Shown: piece by piece, positions 36,340-44,635 of the stretch | Numbering within the stretch: position 1 is the stretch's first letter | Layout: each line of letters starts with the position of its first letter | DNA from: Fidelibacterota bacterium UBA2986 | Lineage (GTDB): Bacteria > Fidelibacterota > Marinisomatia > Marinisomatales > AB-629-J13 | Length of the DNA: 64,000 nucleotides | Direction of reading: 5' to 3' | Assembly: GCA_002346675.1 (NCBI GenBank) | Contig: DEAI01000008.1 | Coordinates: 135,611-199,610 of the forward strand | Notes under the pieces: generated by a model | Databases searched by the model: none | Seen by the model: only the letters and a program-made list of their open reading frames with translations | What the model was told of the DNA's origin: nothing | Program-made: the position numbers and the translations under genes

Positions 36340-38526
36340 ATGTGGGGTTTAAAACTGTTGAGGTTATATAAAAAACTCATTCTTTTTTTATTTCTTTTTC
36401 AAATTTTGAATGGGAAAAACCTCACCATACATAGTTTCTACGACCCCACTGCACGAGAGTTATTGGATGCTGAAATTGTAGGAAACACCCTCATTCTTCC
36501 CGGAAATTTGCAGGGAATCGAATTTTATAATATTTCTAATCCGCAAAATCCAGTACATTTGGATAATCTTCAGATCCAAGGTGGTGGTGGTGGTGGAAAC
36601 ACCCGCTGTTATTATGCAAGAGGGACAGGAAACGTGGTCTACATCACAACTCATAGAGGTGTAGCAATTGTAAATATCTCAAATCCTTCAAATCCTCAAT
36701 TTTCAGGATATATCTCCGGAACACAGGGGAATCAATATGTATTGGGAGATATGGATATTACTGAAAATTTTTTGGCAGTTTCTGCTCATGCTGATGGAGT
36801 TTTCTTTTACAATATTTCAAATCCAGGTAATCCCACTTTAATTTCAACTATTTCAGCCCAAAATGCATGGACTGTTTTGTTTTACGAAGATTTGATCTAC
36901 GTTGCAGATGGAGATCTCATAAGAATTTTAAATGTTGCTAATATTCAAAATCCGATTGAAATATTTGACTGGTCCACAGGCAGCGCTTTAAAAGATCTCG
37001 CTATATATGATGGTGCACTGTATGCTGCCCTTGGTTCAGAAGGAGTTAGTGTTTATGATATATCAAATTCAGAAGCGCCATATTTTCTTGCAAATCACAA
37101 CACTACAGGATTAGCAAATCGAATTCAAATATTCAATGGAAAATGTGCAGTATCTGACTGGGATGATGTGGAAATCTTGGAATGGAATGGTGCCGAATTG
37201 GAACTGGTCGGATTTAAGGCCAACGGTAGACGAACCATGGCAATCAATGCTTCCGGAAATTATATTTATTCTGCAGAATGGATGTGGCTTCAGGTCTTTG
37301 AATATGGAGAAATCCAAGATGCTGATATTGATATCAACAGTTGGGAATTGAATTATCCCTATGTAGAAAATGGAGATTCCTATACACTTTCGGTTGATGT
37401 AACTAATAATGGAAATTCAACTTTGATAATTGAAGATCAATACATTTCAAATATAGATTTTCAAATTGTTAACTACCTGCAAAATTTAAATCCCGGCGAA
37501 TCCCAAACGGTGGATATAACTTATTTTGCAGATGCTGGTAATTCATCTTCCGGATACTGGATTTTCACCAATGACCCCGATGAGCCTCAGATAACCGTGG
37601 AATTAAATGGAAACATTGATGGAATAAACATCGGTGAACCTGCTCCCGATTTTGAACTTGAAATTATCGCAAACGGAAGTGGTACATTTCAACTTTCGAA
37701 CCATTTAGGTCAGATCGTTGTTCTGGCATTTTTTGCCCCCGGATGACCTGTATGTAGTCCGGAGTTATCGGACATGGAAACTACAATCTGGCAAACCTAC
37801 CCACAGGATGAAGTACTTCTTTTGGGTATCAGTAATACGAATAACTCAAATATAATCGATAATTTTGTTGAAGAAAACAATTTAAGCTATCCAATTCTGT
37901 ATGATCCCGGCAGTTCTGGAGGTGTTCAGGGTGGAGATGTTTATGATGAATATTATCTTCCAAATGATGGTTCACCGTATCCACGGGACTTTATCATTAA
38001 TCAAAATGGGATTATCCAATATGCAAATAATGAAATTGATACAGAGTGGATGATCATTGTAATAGATAACCTTTTATATGGCGGTGAGGTTGAATTGGAA
38101 ATTTCATTTCTTGAAAACTGGAATATGGTGGGATTACCTCTTTATACTTCAAATTCTGAATATCAAATACTTTTTCCTGAATCCGTTGAAAACACATTGT
38201 TCAGTTTTTCTGGCGGTGGTTATGCACAGGAAGATCAGCTCGTTCCTGGAAAGGGATATTGGCTTAGATTTCAATCAAATGGTGTTACAACTTTATCAGG
38301 ACAAGCTATAAATGAATTATCCATTGAATTATCAGAGGGATGGAATTTGATATCCGGAGTTTCAGAATTGGTGAATATCATTTCTATACACGACCCAAAT
38401 CAACTTATCATTGAAGGGACCATTTTTGGATTTACAGATGGGTACTCACTTACGGAAACAATCGAACCGGGGAATGGTTGTTGGCTAAGGAGTAGCGGAG
38501 ATGGGACTATAGTTATTCAAAATTGA
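36340..38526 (+). CDS. putative secreted selenoprotein: LVIVD repeats, redoxin domain with UxxC, GWNLI module
   Basis: Read through one in-frame TGA (37744-37746, residue 469), this frame gives 728 residues. It has a signal peptide (MWGLKLLRLYKKLILFLFLF), LVIVD-type beta-propeller repeats (about 40-320; GIEFYNISNPQNPVHL, GVAIVNISNPSNP), an immunoglobulin-like domain (325-430; SYTLSVDVTNNGNSTLIIED), a redoxin domain (432-575; GEPAPDFELEI, VVLAFFAPG-U-PVCSPELSDME, later YPRDFIINQNGIIQY) and two GWNLI half-modules (Trp 594 and 668). The TGA falls where the first Cys of a CxxC motif is expected, both flanks are redoxin sequence in the same frame, and a stem-loop follows. I infer selenocysteine insertion. 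Alternatives are a recent nonsense mutation or a sequencing error. It is probably extracytoplasmic, acting as a thiol or peroxide reductase. Confidence 0.78.
37747..37785 (+). promoter_or_regulatory. candidate bacterial SECIS stem-loop
   Basis: Directly after the TGA, GTCCG (37757-37761) pairs with CGGAC (37769-37773) around a seven-base loop GAGTTAT whose first base is G. The stem can be prolonged past a bulged A by T-A, G-T and T-G pairs. An alternative outer stem TGTAGT/ACTACA (37753-37758 with 37780-37785) also exists. The loop begins 16 bases after the TGA. A short distance and a G at the start of the loop are known traits of bacterial SECIS elements. Folding was done by eye. Confidence 0.55.
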
Positions 38527-38552
38527 TTCAATTTAAATAACTTTTAATCTAA

Positions 38553-40082
38553 ATGAGACGAATATTAATACTGCAATTTCTATGTGGGATTTTCTTTAAT
38601 CCGCATCTTTTTGCACAACCATTTGAATATAATCTTGAACTCATAGACCGAATCTGGTTTCCATCTCAGCAATGGAATTCCGGAGATACTACCGGAGGCT
38701 CTGATGTGTGGGGTTATAGAGCTCCAGATGGAGAAGAATATGCCATCATGGGTGTTTTAGAAGGTACCGCGTTTGTCAGGATATCAACCATGGAAGTGAT
38801 TGATATAGTTCCCGGTCCCCAAAATAATGATTATTATTATCACAGGGATATCAAAACGTATGGTCATTATGCTTATGTGGTACATGAAATGACAGGTTTA
38901 GGGTATGGCATGACTGTAATCAATCTTGAAAACCTACCAAACAGTGTAGAGCTGGTTCAATCGTATGTAAGTCCAGGGAATGTTCGTTCCCACAATCTAT
39001 CAATTGATACTGCTACAGGCTATGCCTATATTGTGAAACAGGCCTACAATGGGTTTCGTATTGTCAGTCTGGAAAACCCAGAAGAACCTGTTGATATAAA
39101 TATGGTAAGCACACCAGACATTCACGATGTATTTGCCCGAAGTGATACCGTTTATGTTGCAGAAGGAACGAATGGAACATTTTCCATTTGGGATGTGTCA
39201 GATAAAATGAACCCGGCAATGCTCACCAGAGTGTCTATTCCAAACAGCGGATACGTCCACAACATCTGGCCCACAGATGATGGAAAGTTTGCCATGACAA
39301 CAGAAGAAACAGTAAACAAAACCCTTAAAATATGGGACATCCAAAATATCAATAATGTTACTCTTTTAGGAGAATATTTGGGAGAAAATAACCTTGCTCA
39401 CAATACACATATTCATGGAAATTTTGCTTATATATCTCACTATACTGTAGGTGTAAAAATTGTGGACATCAGTGACACCCAAAACCCCATAGAAGTAGCT
39501 GGTTATGACACCTATGGAGAAAATAACAACGGGGATTTTTACGGATGCTGGGGAGTGTATCCATTCACACTGAATGATTATGTGTATGCCAGTGATTTAG
39601 AAGGATATCTAACTATACTCAAATTTAATCATCCAGAATTTCCCGTGGAATTGTCGGTAAATTATTCATCAGACTGGAACATGATTGGCCTTCCGGTCTT
39701 AAATGACGGCACTCTCTATTTAAATATTTTTTCTGATGCCATCGAAGGAACCTTGTATTCATTTCAGGATGGTTATATTCAGGAGAATGAGCTGATAAAC
39801 GGGGCAGGTTATTGGCTACGTTTATCTAATCAAAGCCAAGTTACATTCACAGGAGAAGAATTAAACTTCCTTTCTCTACAATTAAACACCGGCTGGAATT
39901 TAATCACCGGTTTTACACAAGCAGTTTCAATAAATTCTATTTATGATCCTTTAGATCTGATTATATTAGGAACCCTTTTTAGGTTTGATGAAAGTTATAC
40001 CCCCGCTGATGAATTGATACCCGGAAATGGTTACTGGATCCGGAGCGTTGGAAATGGAGAAATTTTTCTTTCAGAAAACTAA
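38553..40082 (+). CDS. choice-of-anchor B (LVIVD-repeat) secreted protein with C-terminal GWNLI module
   Basis: The 509-residue protein has a signal peptide (ILQFLCGIFFNPHLFAQ). The choice-of-anchor B region spans about 25-365, with NSGDTTGGSDVWGYRAPDGE, YYYHRDIKTYGHYAYVVHE, RSHNLSIDTATGYAYIV and VGVKIVDISDTQNPIEVAGY. Two GWNLI half-modules follow (Trp 375 and 448), ending GYWIRSVGNGEIFLSEN. There is no sorting domain after the module, as in the preceding selenoprotein candidate, with which it is probably cotranscribed (26-base gap). It is likely a surface or secreted beta-propeller of unknown ligand. Confidence 0.85.
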   Translation: MRRILILQFLCGIFFNPHLFAQPFEYNLELIDRIWFPSQQWNSGDTTGGSDVWGYRAPDGEEYAIMGVLEGTAFVRISTMEVIDIVPGPQNNDYYYHRDIKTYGHYAYVVHEMTGLGYGMTVINLENLPNSVELVQSYVSPGNVRSHNLSIDTATGYAYIVKQAYNGFRIVSLENPEEPVDINMVSTPDIHDVFARSDTVYVAEGTNGTFSIWDVSDKMNPAMLTRVSIPNSGYVHNIWPTDDGKFAMTTEETVNKTLKIWDIQNINNVTLLGEYLGENNLAHNTHIHGNFAYISHYTVGVKIVDISDTQNPIEVAGYDTYGENNNGDFYGCWGVYPFTLNDYVYASDLEGYLTILKFNHPEFPVELSVNYSSDWNMIGLPVLNDGTLYLNIFSDAIEGTLYSFQDGYIQENELINGAGYWLRLSNQSQVTFTGEELNFLSLQLNTGWNLITGFTQAVSINSIYDPLDLIILGTLFRFDESYTPADELIPGNGYWIRSVGNGEIFLSEN

Positions 40083-40178
40083 TATTTTCCACTGATGCAA
40101 ATCTCAGAGACTTATGTTAATATTTTTTTAAAATAATTAAATTCTTTACATTCATATAACAATAATCAGAGGGTCATC

Positions 40179-40571
40179 ATGACAAAACATGTTTTTACAA
40201 TTATATGCAGTCTGATTTTATTTAGTTGTGCGGCCAACAATCATAGTGAGGACAGATTAACTCTTGGAACAGTACAATCACATGTTTCAAAAGGACAAAA
40301 TCAAACTGAAATATTAAAGAAAATCGGCTCACCAAATATAATCACTAAAGATGCTCAAGGGAATGAGGTGTGGACCTATGATCGAATTTCAAAAGAAAAC
40401 ACTTCGAAAAGCGCAGTTGGTTTCCTCTTATTTAATCCTGCCACCTGGTTTGGAGGTGGCGCATCTAGCTATGATAAATCCACTTCAACATCAAAATCAT
40501 TGATTGTGATCATTACTTTTGATGAAAATAATAATGTTCTTGATTTATCATACCAAAGCGTAAAGTTTTAA
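40179..40571 (+). CDS. small SmpA/BamE-like lipoprotein
   Basis: The 130-residue protein has a lipoprotein signal (MTKHVFTIICSLILFSC). It carries a BamE/SmpA-like segment, KGQNQTEILKKIGSPNIITKD followed by EVWTYDRISKE (the first is quoted in pieces: KGQNQTEILKKIGSPN). Such domains bind other envelope proteins, and BamE is part of the outer-membrane assembly machine. A central glycine-rich WFGGGASSYDKSTSTSKS stretch is unlike BamE itself. It has a GAGGG box before the ATG and is followed two bases later by a second lipoprotein, so they likely work together. Confidence 0.7.
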   Translation: MTKHVFTIICSLILFSCAANNHSEDRLTLGTVQSHVSKGQNQTEILKKIGSPNIITKDAQGNEVWTYDRISKENTSKSAVGFLLFNPATWFGGGASSYDKSTSTSKSLIVIITFDENNNVLDLSYQSVKF

Positions 40572-40573
40572 CA

Positions 40574-41206
40574 ATGTATAGATTCATACACCCACGTACA
40601 ATCATAGGAAAATCTTTTAATCTACTTCTCATAACTTATTTGAGTTTCAGTTTAAGCGGATGTGCCTCCACACGACCAGAGAAACCGCCGACCACTGTAG
40701 CAAGAGCATTGGAAACCCGAACATACGAAAATGGCTTGAACACGGTATTAAAAGCATCCATTAACGCTCTTCAAGATATGAATTATACCATCGATGTATT
40801 GAATTCAGATGTGGGGCTGATTACAGCCAGTAGAACAACAGAACAGAAACAATCAGCATTGGATCAAGAAAAAGATGAAAGTGAATTGTCTGGGTTTCAA
40901 AAATTCTTCTTGGTTATGGGAGTTTTTGTTATTGTAGGAATACTTCTTAGTGCACTTTCTGGTGGAGATAACAGTAGTAGTGATGGATGGAGCAGAAGTA
41001 AAAATGATGAAAAAGGACCCGTTATATATAGGTACAAAGTAACGGTCAATTTAAATGAATTGAGTCCGACAGCAACTCAAGTTAGGGTCAGTGCCTCCGG
41101 CGAAGCTGAACAGGATGGTTCAATTTTGCAGACAGGTGGTGTTCATGAATCTGAGTTTTTTCAGAAATATTTTACAAATATGAATACAGCACTTTTTCTT
41201 GAATAA
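40574..41206 (+). CDS. lipoprotein with internal membrane helix, unknown function
   Basis: The 210-residue protein has a signal ending in SLSGCAS, a lipobox with Cys near residue 31. It then has a folded segment (LKASINALQDMNYTIDVLNS, LITASRT), a hydrophobic helix at about 112-130 (FFLVMGVFVIVGILLSALSG), a serine-rich linker and a C-terminal beta-rich part (YRYKVTVNLNELSPTATQVR). The ALQDMNYTIDVLNSDVGLI pattern resembles envelope lipoproteins found next to SmpA-like partners in other bacteria. I cannot assign a function. It follows the 40179 gene by two bases. Confidence 0.65.
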   Translation: MYRFIHPRTIIGKSFNLLLITYLSFSLSGCASTRPEKPPTTVARALETRTYENGLNTVLKASINALQDMNYTIDVLNSDVGLITASRTTEQKQSALDQEKDESELSGFQKFFLVMGVFVIVGILLSALSGGDNSSSDGWSRSKNDEKGPVIYRYKVTVNLNELSPTATQVRVSASGEAEQDGSILQTGGVHESEFFQKYFTNMNTALFLE

Positions 41207-41352
41207 ATTTCTTTGCTTACCGATTAATAACAAGAATGGGATTGATGGGAAGAACCTTTTTCCTCACTTTTAACAGAAACTAAGGTGTACACTTTTTTAA
41301 GTTATTAAAAGTTATTTTACTAAGTCTTACCTAATTTTATTTTGAATTAAGT

Positions 41353-41802
41353 GTGAAAAACACTAATTACAAAAAACTATTTAATTCATTTGATACTACC
41401 ATTGCAAAATGGATGTATTCTCATGGAAAAATCTATCTCCGTTTTTCACTGGCAATCATATTCATCTGGTTTGGGGCTCTAAAGCCATTTGGATTAAGTC
41501 CTGCTCAAACTCTGGTGGAAAGAACGGTGTTTTGGTTGACCCCTGAATTTTTCTTCCCGATTTTGGGATGGTGGGAAGTTGCAATCGGTTGTTGCCTGCT
41601 TTTCAAACCGCTAATTCGAGTTGCAATATTTCTGCTTTTTCTCCAAATGCCTGGGACATTTTTACCACTAATACTATTACCGGAAGTTTGCTTTACCCAA
41701 TTTCCGTTTGGTCTTACAATGGAAGGACAGTACATCATTAAAAATCTCATTCTCATTAGTTCCGGGATTGTCATTGGAGGTACAGTAAGAAAAACAGAAT
41801 GA
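41353..41802 (+). CDS. DoxX/DUF417-like membrane protein
   Basis: The 149-residue protein begins with GTG at 41353 and has four hydrophobic segments (about residues 28-48, 62-82, 88-108 and 120-142). FSLAIIFIWFGALKPFGL and FPILGWWEVAIGCCLLF resemble the DoxX/DUF417 membrane family. Members are thought to support redox or stress functions in the inner membrane, but evidence is thin. It overlaps the PqqB-like gene by four bases (ATGA), implying an operon. Confidence 0.72.
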   Translation: MKNTNYKKLFNSFDTTIAKWMYSHGKIYLRFSLAIIFIWFGALKPFGLSPAQTLVERTVFWLTPEFFFPILGWWEVAIGCCLLFKPLIRVAIFLLFLQMPGTFLPLILLPEVCFTQFPFGLTMEGQYIIKNLILISSGIVIGGTVRKTE

Positions 41803-42719
41803 AAATATTTATTCATTTTTTGATTCTTCTTTTTCTGCTTTCCGGCTCTAGATCAGCCGATGATAGCTCCCCTTTTGCTGTTGTTTTAGGAATCGCTCAG
41901 GATGGCGGAGCCCCACATGCTGGATGTGTGAAAACATGCTGTTCAGATAGATGGAGTCACTCTGAAAACGAACTCAGAGTTTCCTGCTTAGGGATTGTGG
42001 ATCCTCAAACAGAAGAGGTCTGGATAATAGATGCAACACCTGATTTTCCTGAACAATATCATGAGTTAACACAAAATGGGAAATATAAATTAAAGGGAAT
42101 TTTTCTAACTCATGCCCACATTGGTCATTACACCGGTCTTATACATTTAGGAAGAGAAGTTATGGGAACAAAAGAAATTCCTGTTTATGCTATGCCCAGA
42201 ATGAAATCTTTTTTAGAAACCAATGGACCTTGGAACCAATTAGTTTCTCTTAGTCAAATCAGCTTAATACCTTTAACTGATAATAAAATCATAAAATTAA
42301 ATGACCGTTTGTCCTTGACTTCGTTTACAGTCCCACATCGTGATGAATATTCTGAAACAGTGGGTTTTAAATTAAAGGGGGAAAATAATAAGTTGATTTT
42401 TATCCCTGATATTGATAAATGGGAGAAATGGGGAACCAACATTATAGATATTATTCACCAAAACGAATTTGTTTTAATAGATGGAACCTTTTTTGGTCAA
42501 AATGAAATCCCTAATCGAAACATGTCTGAAATTCCCCATCCATTTATAGAAGAAAGTCTGAGTCAGTTTTCTAATTTGTCTATGAAAAATAAATCAAAGG
42601 TTTTTTTCATTCATTTGAACCATTCAAATCCTGTACTTGATTTGAAATCAGAGCAAAGGTTAAAAGTAATTAATTCTGGATTTAATATTTCTTTTAGAGG
42701 AATTAAATTCACTTTATAA
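41799..42719 (+). CDS. PqqB-like metallo-beta-lactamase-fold hydrolase with signal peptide
   Basis: The 306-residue protein has a signal peptide (MKIFIHFLILLFLLSGSRS). It shows features of the PqqB group: LGIAQDGGAPHAGCVKTCC near the start and a metal motif THAHIGHYTGL, where Gly replaces the usual Asp of HxHxDH, as in this group. Further on are VPHRDEYSETVGFKL, IFIPDIDKWEKW and FFIHLNHSNPVLD. PqqB helps make pyrroloquinoline quinone, but no other pqq gene is nearby and PqqB is normally cytoplasmic, so this is probably a related envelope hydrolase. Start and overlap with the DoxX-like gene are clear. Confidence 0.82.
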   Translation: MKIFIHFLILLFLLSGSRSADDSSPFAVVLGIAQDGGAPHAGCVKTCCSDRWSHSENELRVSCLGIVDPQTEEVWIIDATPDFPEQYHELTQNGKYKLKGIFLTHAHIGHYTGLIHLGREVMGTKEIPVYAMPRMKSFLETNGPWNQLVSLSQISLIPLTDNKIIKLNDRLSLTSFTVPHRDEYSETVGFKLKGENNKLIFIPDIDKWEKWGTNIIDIIHQNEFVLIDGTFFGQNEIPNRNMSEIPHPFIEESLSQFSNLSMKNKSKVFFIHLNHSNPVLDLKSEQRLKVINSGFNISFRGIKFTL

Positions 42720-42751
42720 TTCCAATCTTTATTCAGACGTAGATTATTAAG

Positions 42752-44596
42752 ATGATTGAATCAAATCCCGCACTAACCCTCGCCCTTGCTATGTGTTTCG
42801 GTATACTGGTGCAGGTAATTTCCCGCCATATCAAAATGCCCGGGATTGTTCTTCTTTTAGGTGCAGGAATTTTACTCGGACCGGATGGGATGGGACTAAT
42901 TCACCCTTCTATGATTGGTGATGCAATGCCAATGATTGTAGGATTCGCTGTAGCGGTCATCCTATTTGAAGGCGGTATGAATTTGAGAATAAGTCGGATA
43001 AAAAGAGAGCAGTTTGTTATTCGGCAGCTTATAACTGTTGGAGCTTTAGTAACGGCTGTAGGGGGAATCATTTCATCAAAAATGATTGTGGGGTGGGACT
43101 GGAGAAATTCAATTTTGTTCGGAGTACTCATCATTGTAACAGGACCTACAGTGATCACACCCCTATTGAAAAGACTTAGGTTTCGCCGGTCTGTTTCCAC
43201 TGTTTTGGAAGCAGAAGGAGTTCTACTAGATGCCATTGGTGCAGTATTGGCTGTGGTCGCTTTAGAAGTGGCGTTAAGTCCATCGGGGTTATCTTTTATA
43301 AAGGGAGTATTTCATATCATTTCAAGACTCCTTACTGGGGTAATTATCGGATCTGCTGGCGGATTGGGACTTGCGCTTTTACTTCGAGTGCGTAGGCTTA
43401 TTCCTGAAACGCTTGAAAATGTTTTTATGCTTTCTATGGTATTTGCTCTATTTCAAGTTTCAAATTCTATCAGTGAAGAAAGCGGTGTGGTTGCAGTTAC
43501 CGTTGCCGGACTGGTGGTGGGAAATATGAAAACAGCTGTCCGAAGAGAACTTCGGGAATTTGAGGAAGAAATGACCATTCTGTTAATTGGAATGTTGTTT
43601 ATCTTATTGGCAGCTGATGTTGAGCTATCACAATTATCCCGGTTAGGCTGGAGAGGGATTACTCTTGTATGTGTCATCATGTTCATTTTGAGACCATTGA
43701 CAATTATTGTTGGTACATGGAACTCAAATTTAAACCTCAAACAAAAGATTCTTTTATCGTGGATTGCTCCCAGAGGAATTGTGGCTGCAGCGGTGGCCTC
43801 CCTTTTTTCTTTAGAATTGGAAAGTCATGGCTATGATGGAAGCCAACTTCAAGCGATGGTCTTCCTTCTCATTATTTTAACAGTTCTACAGGCTGGACTG
43901 ACAGGAGGTTTAACAGCTTCATTTTTGGGATTGAGAAAAAAAACGGGAGCAGGGTGGGTAATACTAGGTGTAAATCATGTAAGCCGTGCAGTTGCTAAAA
44001 TTCTAAAAATGTACAGTGAAGATGTATTGTGTATCGATGAAAATCCAAGAGAATGCAGATTGGCTGAAAAAGACGGAATTCGTGTATTATATGGAAATGG
44101 ACTGGATTCAAACATTCTTTACCGTGCTGAAGTAGATACAAAAACAGGAGTTATTGGAACAACACGGAATGAGGAAGTGAATTTTTTATTTAATAAAAAA
44201 GTGAAGGAAACAGCAAAACTTAAAAATATGCTGGGAGTGGTGAAAAATGATTATGAAGGTATAACCACAAAAATGGTGCTGGAAATGGGAGGAAAAGTCG
44301 CATTTGGAAGACCATTTGATATTGAAAAATGGAGCATGTTCTTAAATAGAAATCAAGCTGAGATTCAGACCTGGGAAATGAAAGATTCCAATCATCAGTC
44401 ATTTGGTAATATATCAGAAAACTCACATTATATTCCTCTAGTTTATGTACGGGATAAGATTGCATGTCCAGTTGATAACTTAACCAGAATTAAGTGTGGC
44501 GATCAGTTTTATATTTTGGTTAGGAGCCAAACCAATGGAAAAACTTCCGAAATTCTGAATGCAAATGGATTTATTAAGTTGAATAAAGTAGAATAA
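42752..44596 (+). CDS. cation:proton antiporter (CPA1/NhaP type) with TrkA-N domain
   Basis: The 614-residue protein has about twelve membrane helices (residues 1-400). They include GIVLLLGAGILLGPDGMGLI, AVAVILFEGGMNL, VTGPTVITPLLKRL, EAEGVLLDAIGAVLAVVALE (in the ion-binding region) and SWIAPRGIVAAAVASLFSLE. A cytosolic Rossmann-type TrkA-N/RCK domain follows (GWVILGVNHVSRAVAKIL to about 530). It exchanges Na+ or K+ for protons, and the RCK domain suggests control by nucleotide binding. Confidence 0.92.
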   Translation: MIESNPALTLALAMCFGILVQVISRHIKMPGIVLLLGAGILLGPDGMGLIHPSMIGDAMPMIVGFAVAVILFEGGMNLRISRIKREQFVIRQLITVGALVTAVGGIISSKMIVGWDWRNSILFGVLIIVTGPTVITPLLKRLRFRRSVSTVLEAEGVLLDAIGAVLAVVALEVALSPSGLSFIKGVFHIISRLLTGVIIGSAGGLGLALLLRVRRLIPETLENVFMLSMVFALFQVSNSISEESGVVAVTVAGLVVGNMKTAVRRELREFEEEMTILLIGMLFILLAADVELSQLSRLGWRGITLVCVIMFILRPLTIIVGTWNSNLNLKQKILLSWIAPRGIVAAAVASLFSLELESHGYDGSQLQAMVFLLIILTVLQAGLTGGLTASFLGLRKKTGAGWVILGVNHVSRAVAKILKMYSEDVLCIDENPRECRLAEKDGIRVLYGNGLDSNILYRAEVDTKTGVIGTTRNEEVNFLFNKKVKETAKLKNMLGVVKNDYEGITTKMVLEMGGKVAFGRPFDIEKWSMFLNRNQAEIQTWEMKDSNHQSFGNISENSHYIPLVYVRDKIACPVDNLTRIKCGDQFYILVRSQTNGKTSEILNANGFIKLNKVE

Positions 44597-44635
44597 GTTT
44601 AAAATTTTGTGACCACTCTTGCCCTTTTTTTTAAA

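Noticed and set aside
36296..36352. 18-codon frame overlapping the start of the selenoprotein candidate, possibly a leader peptide
   Set aside because: Out of frame, no ribosome binding site, and nothing suggests attenuation.
37744..37746. TGA seen as the end of one gene and the start of a second at 37774
   Set aside because: The redoxin domain would be split exactly at its redox motif, both parts are in the same frame, and the second part would begin within the domain without a ribosome binding site.
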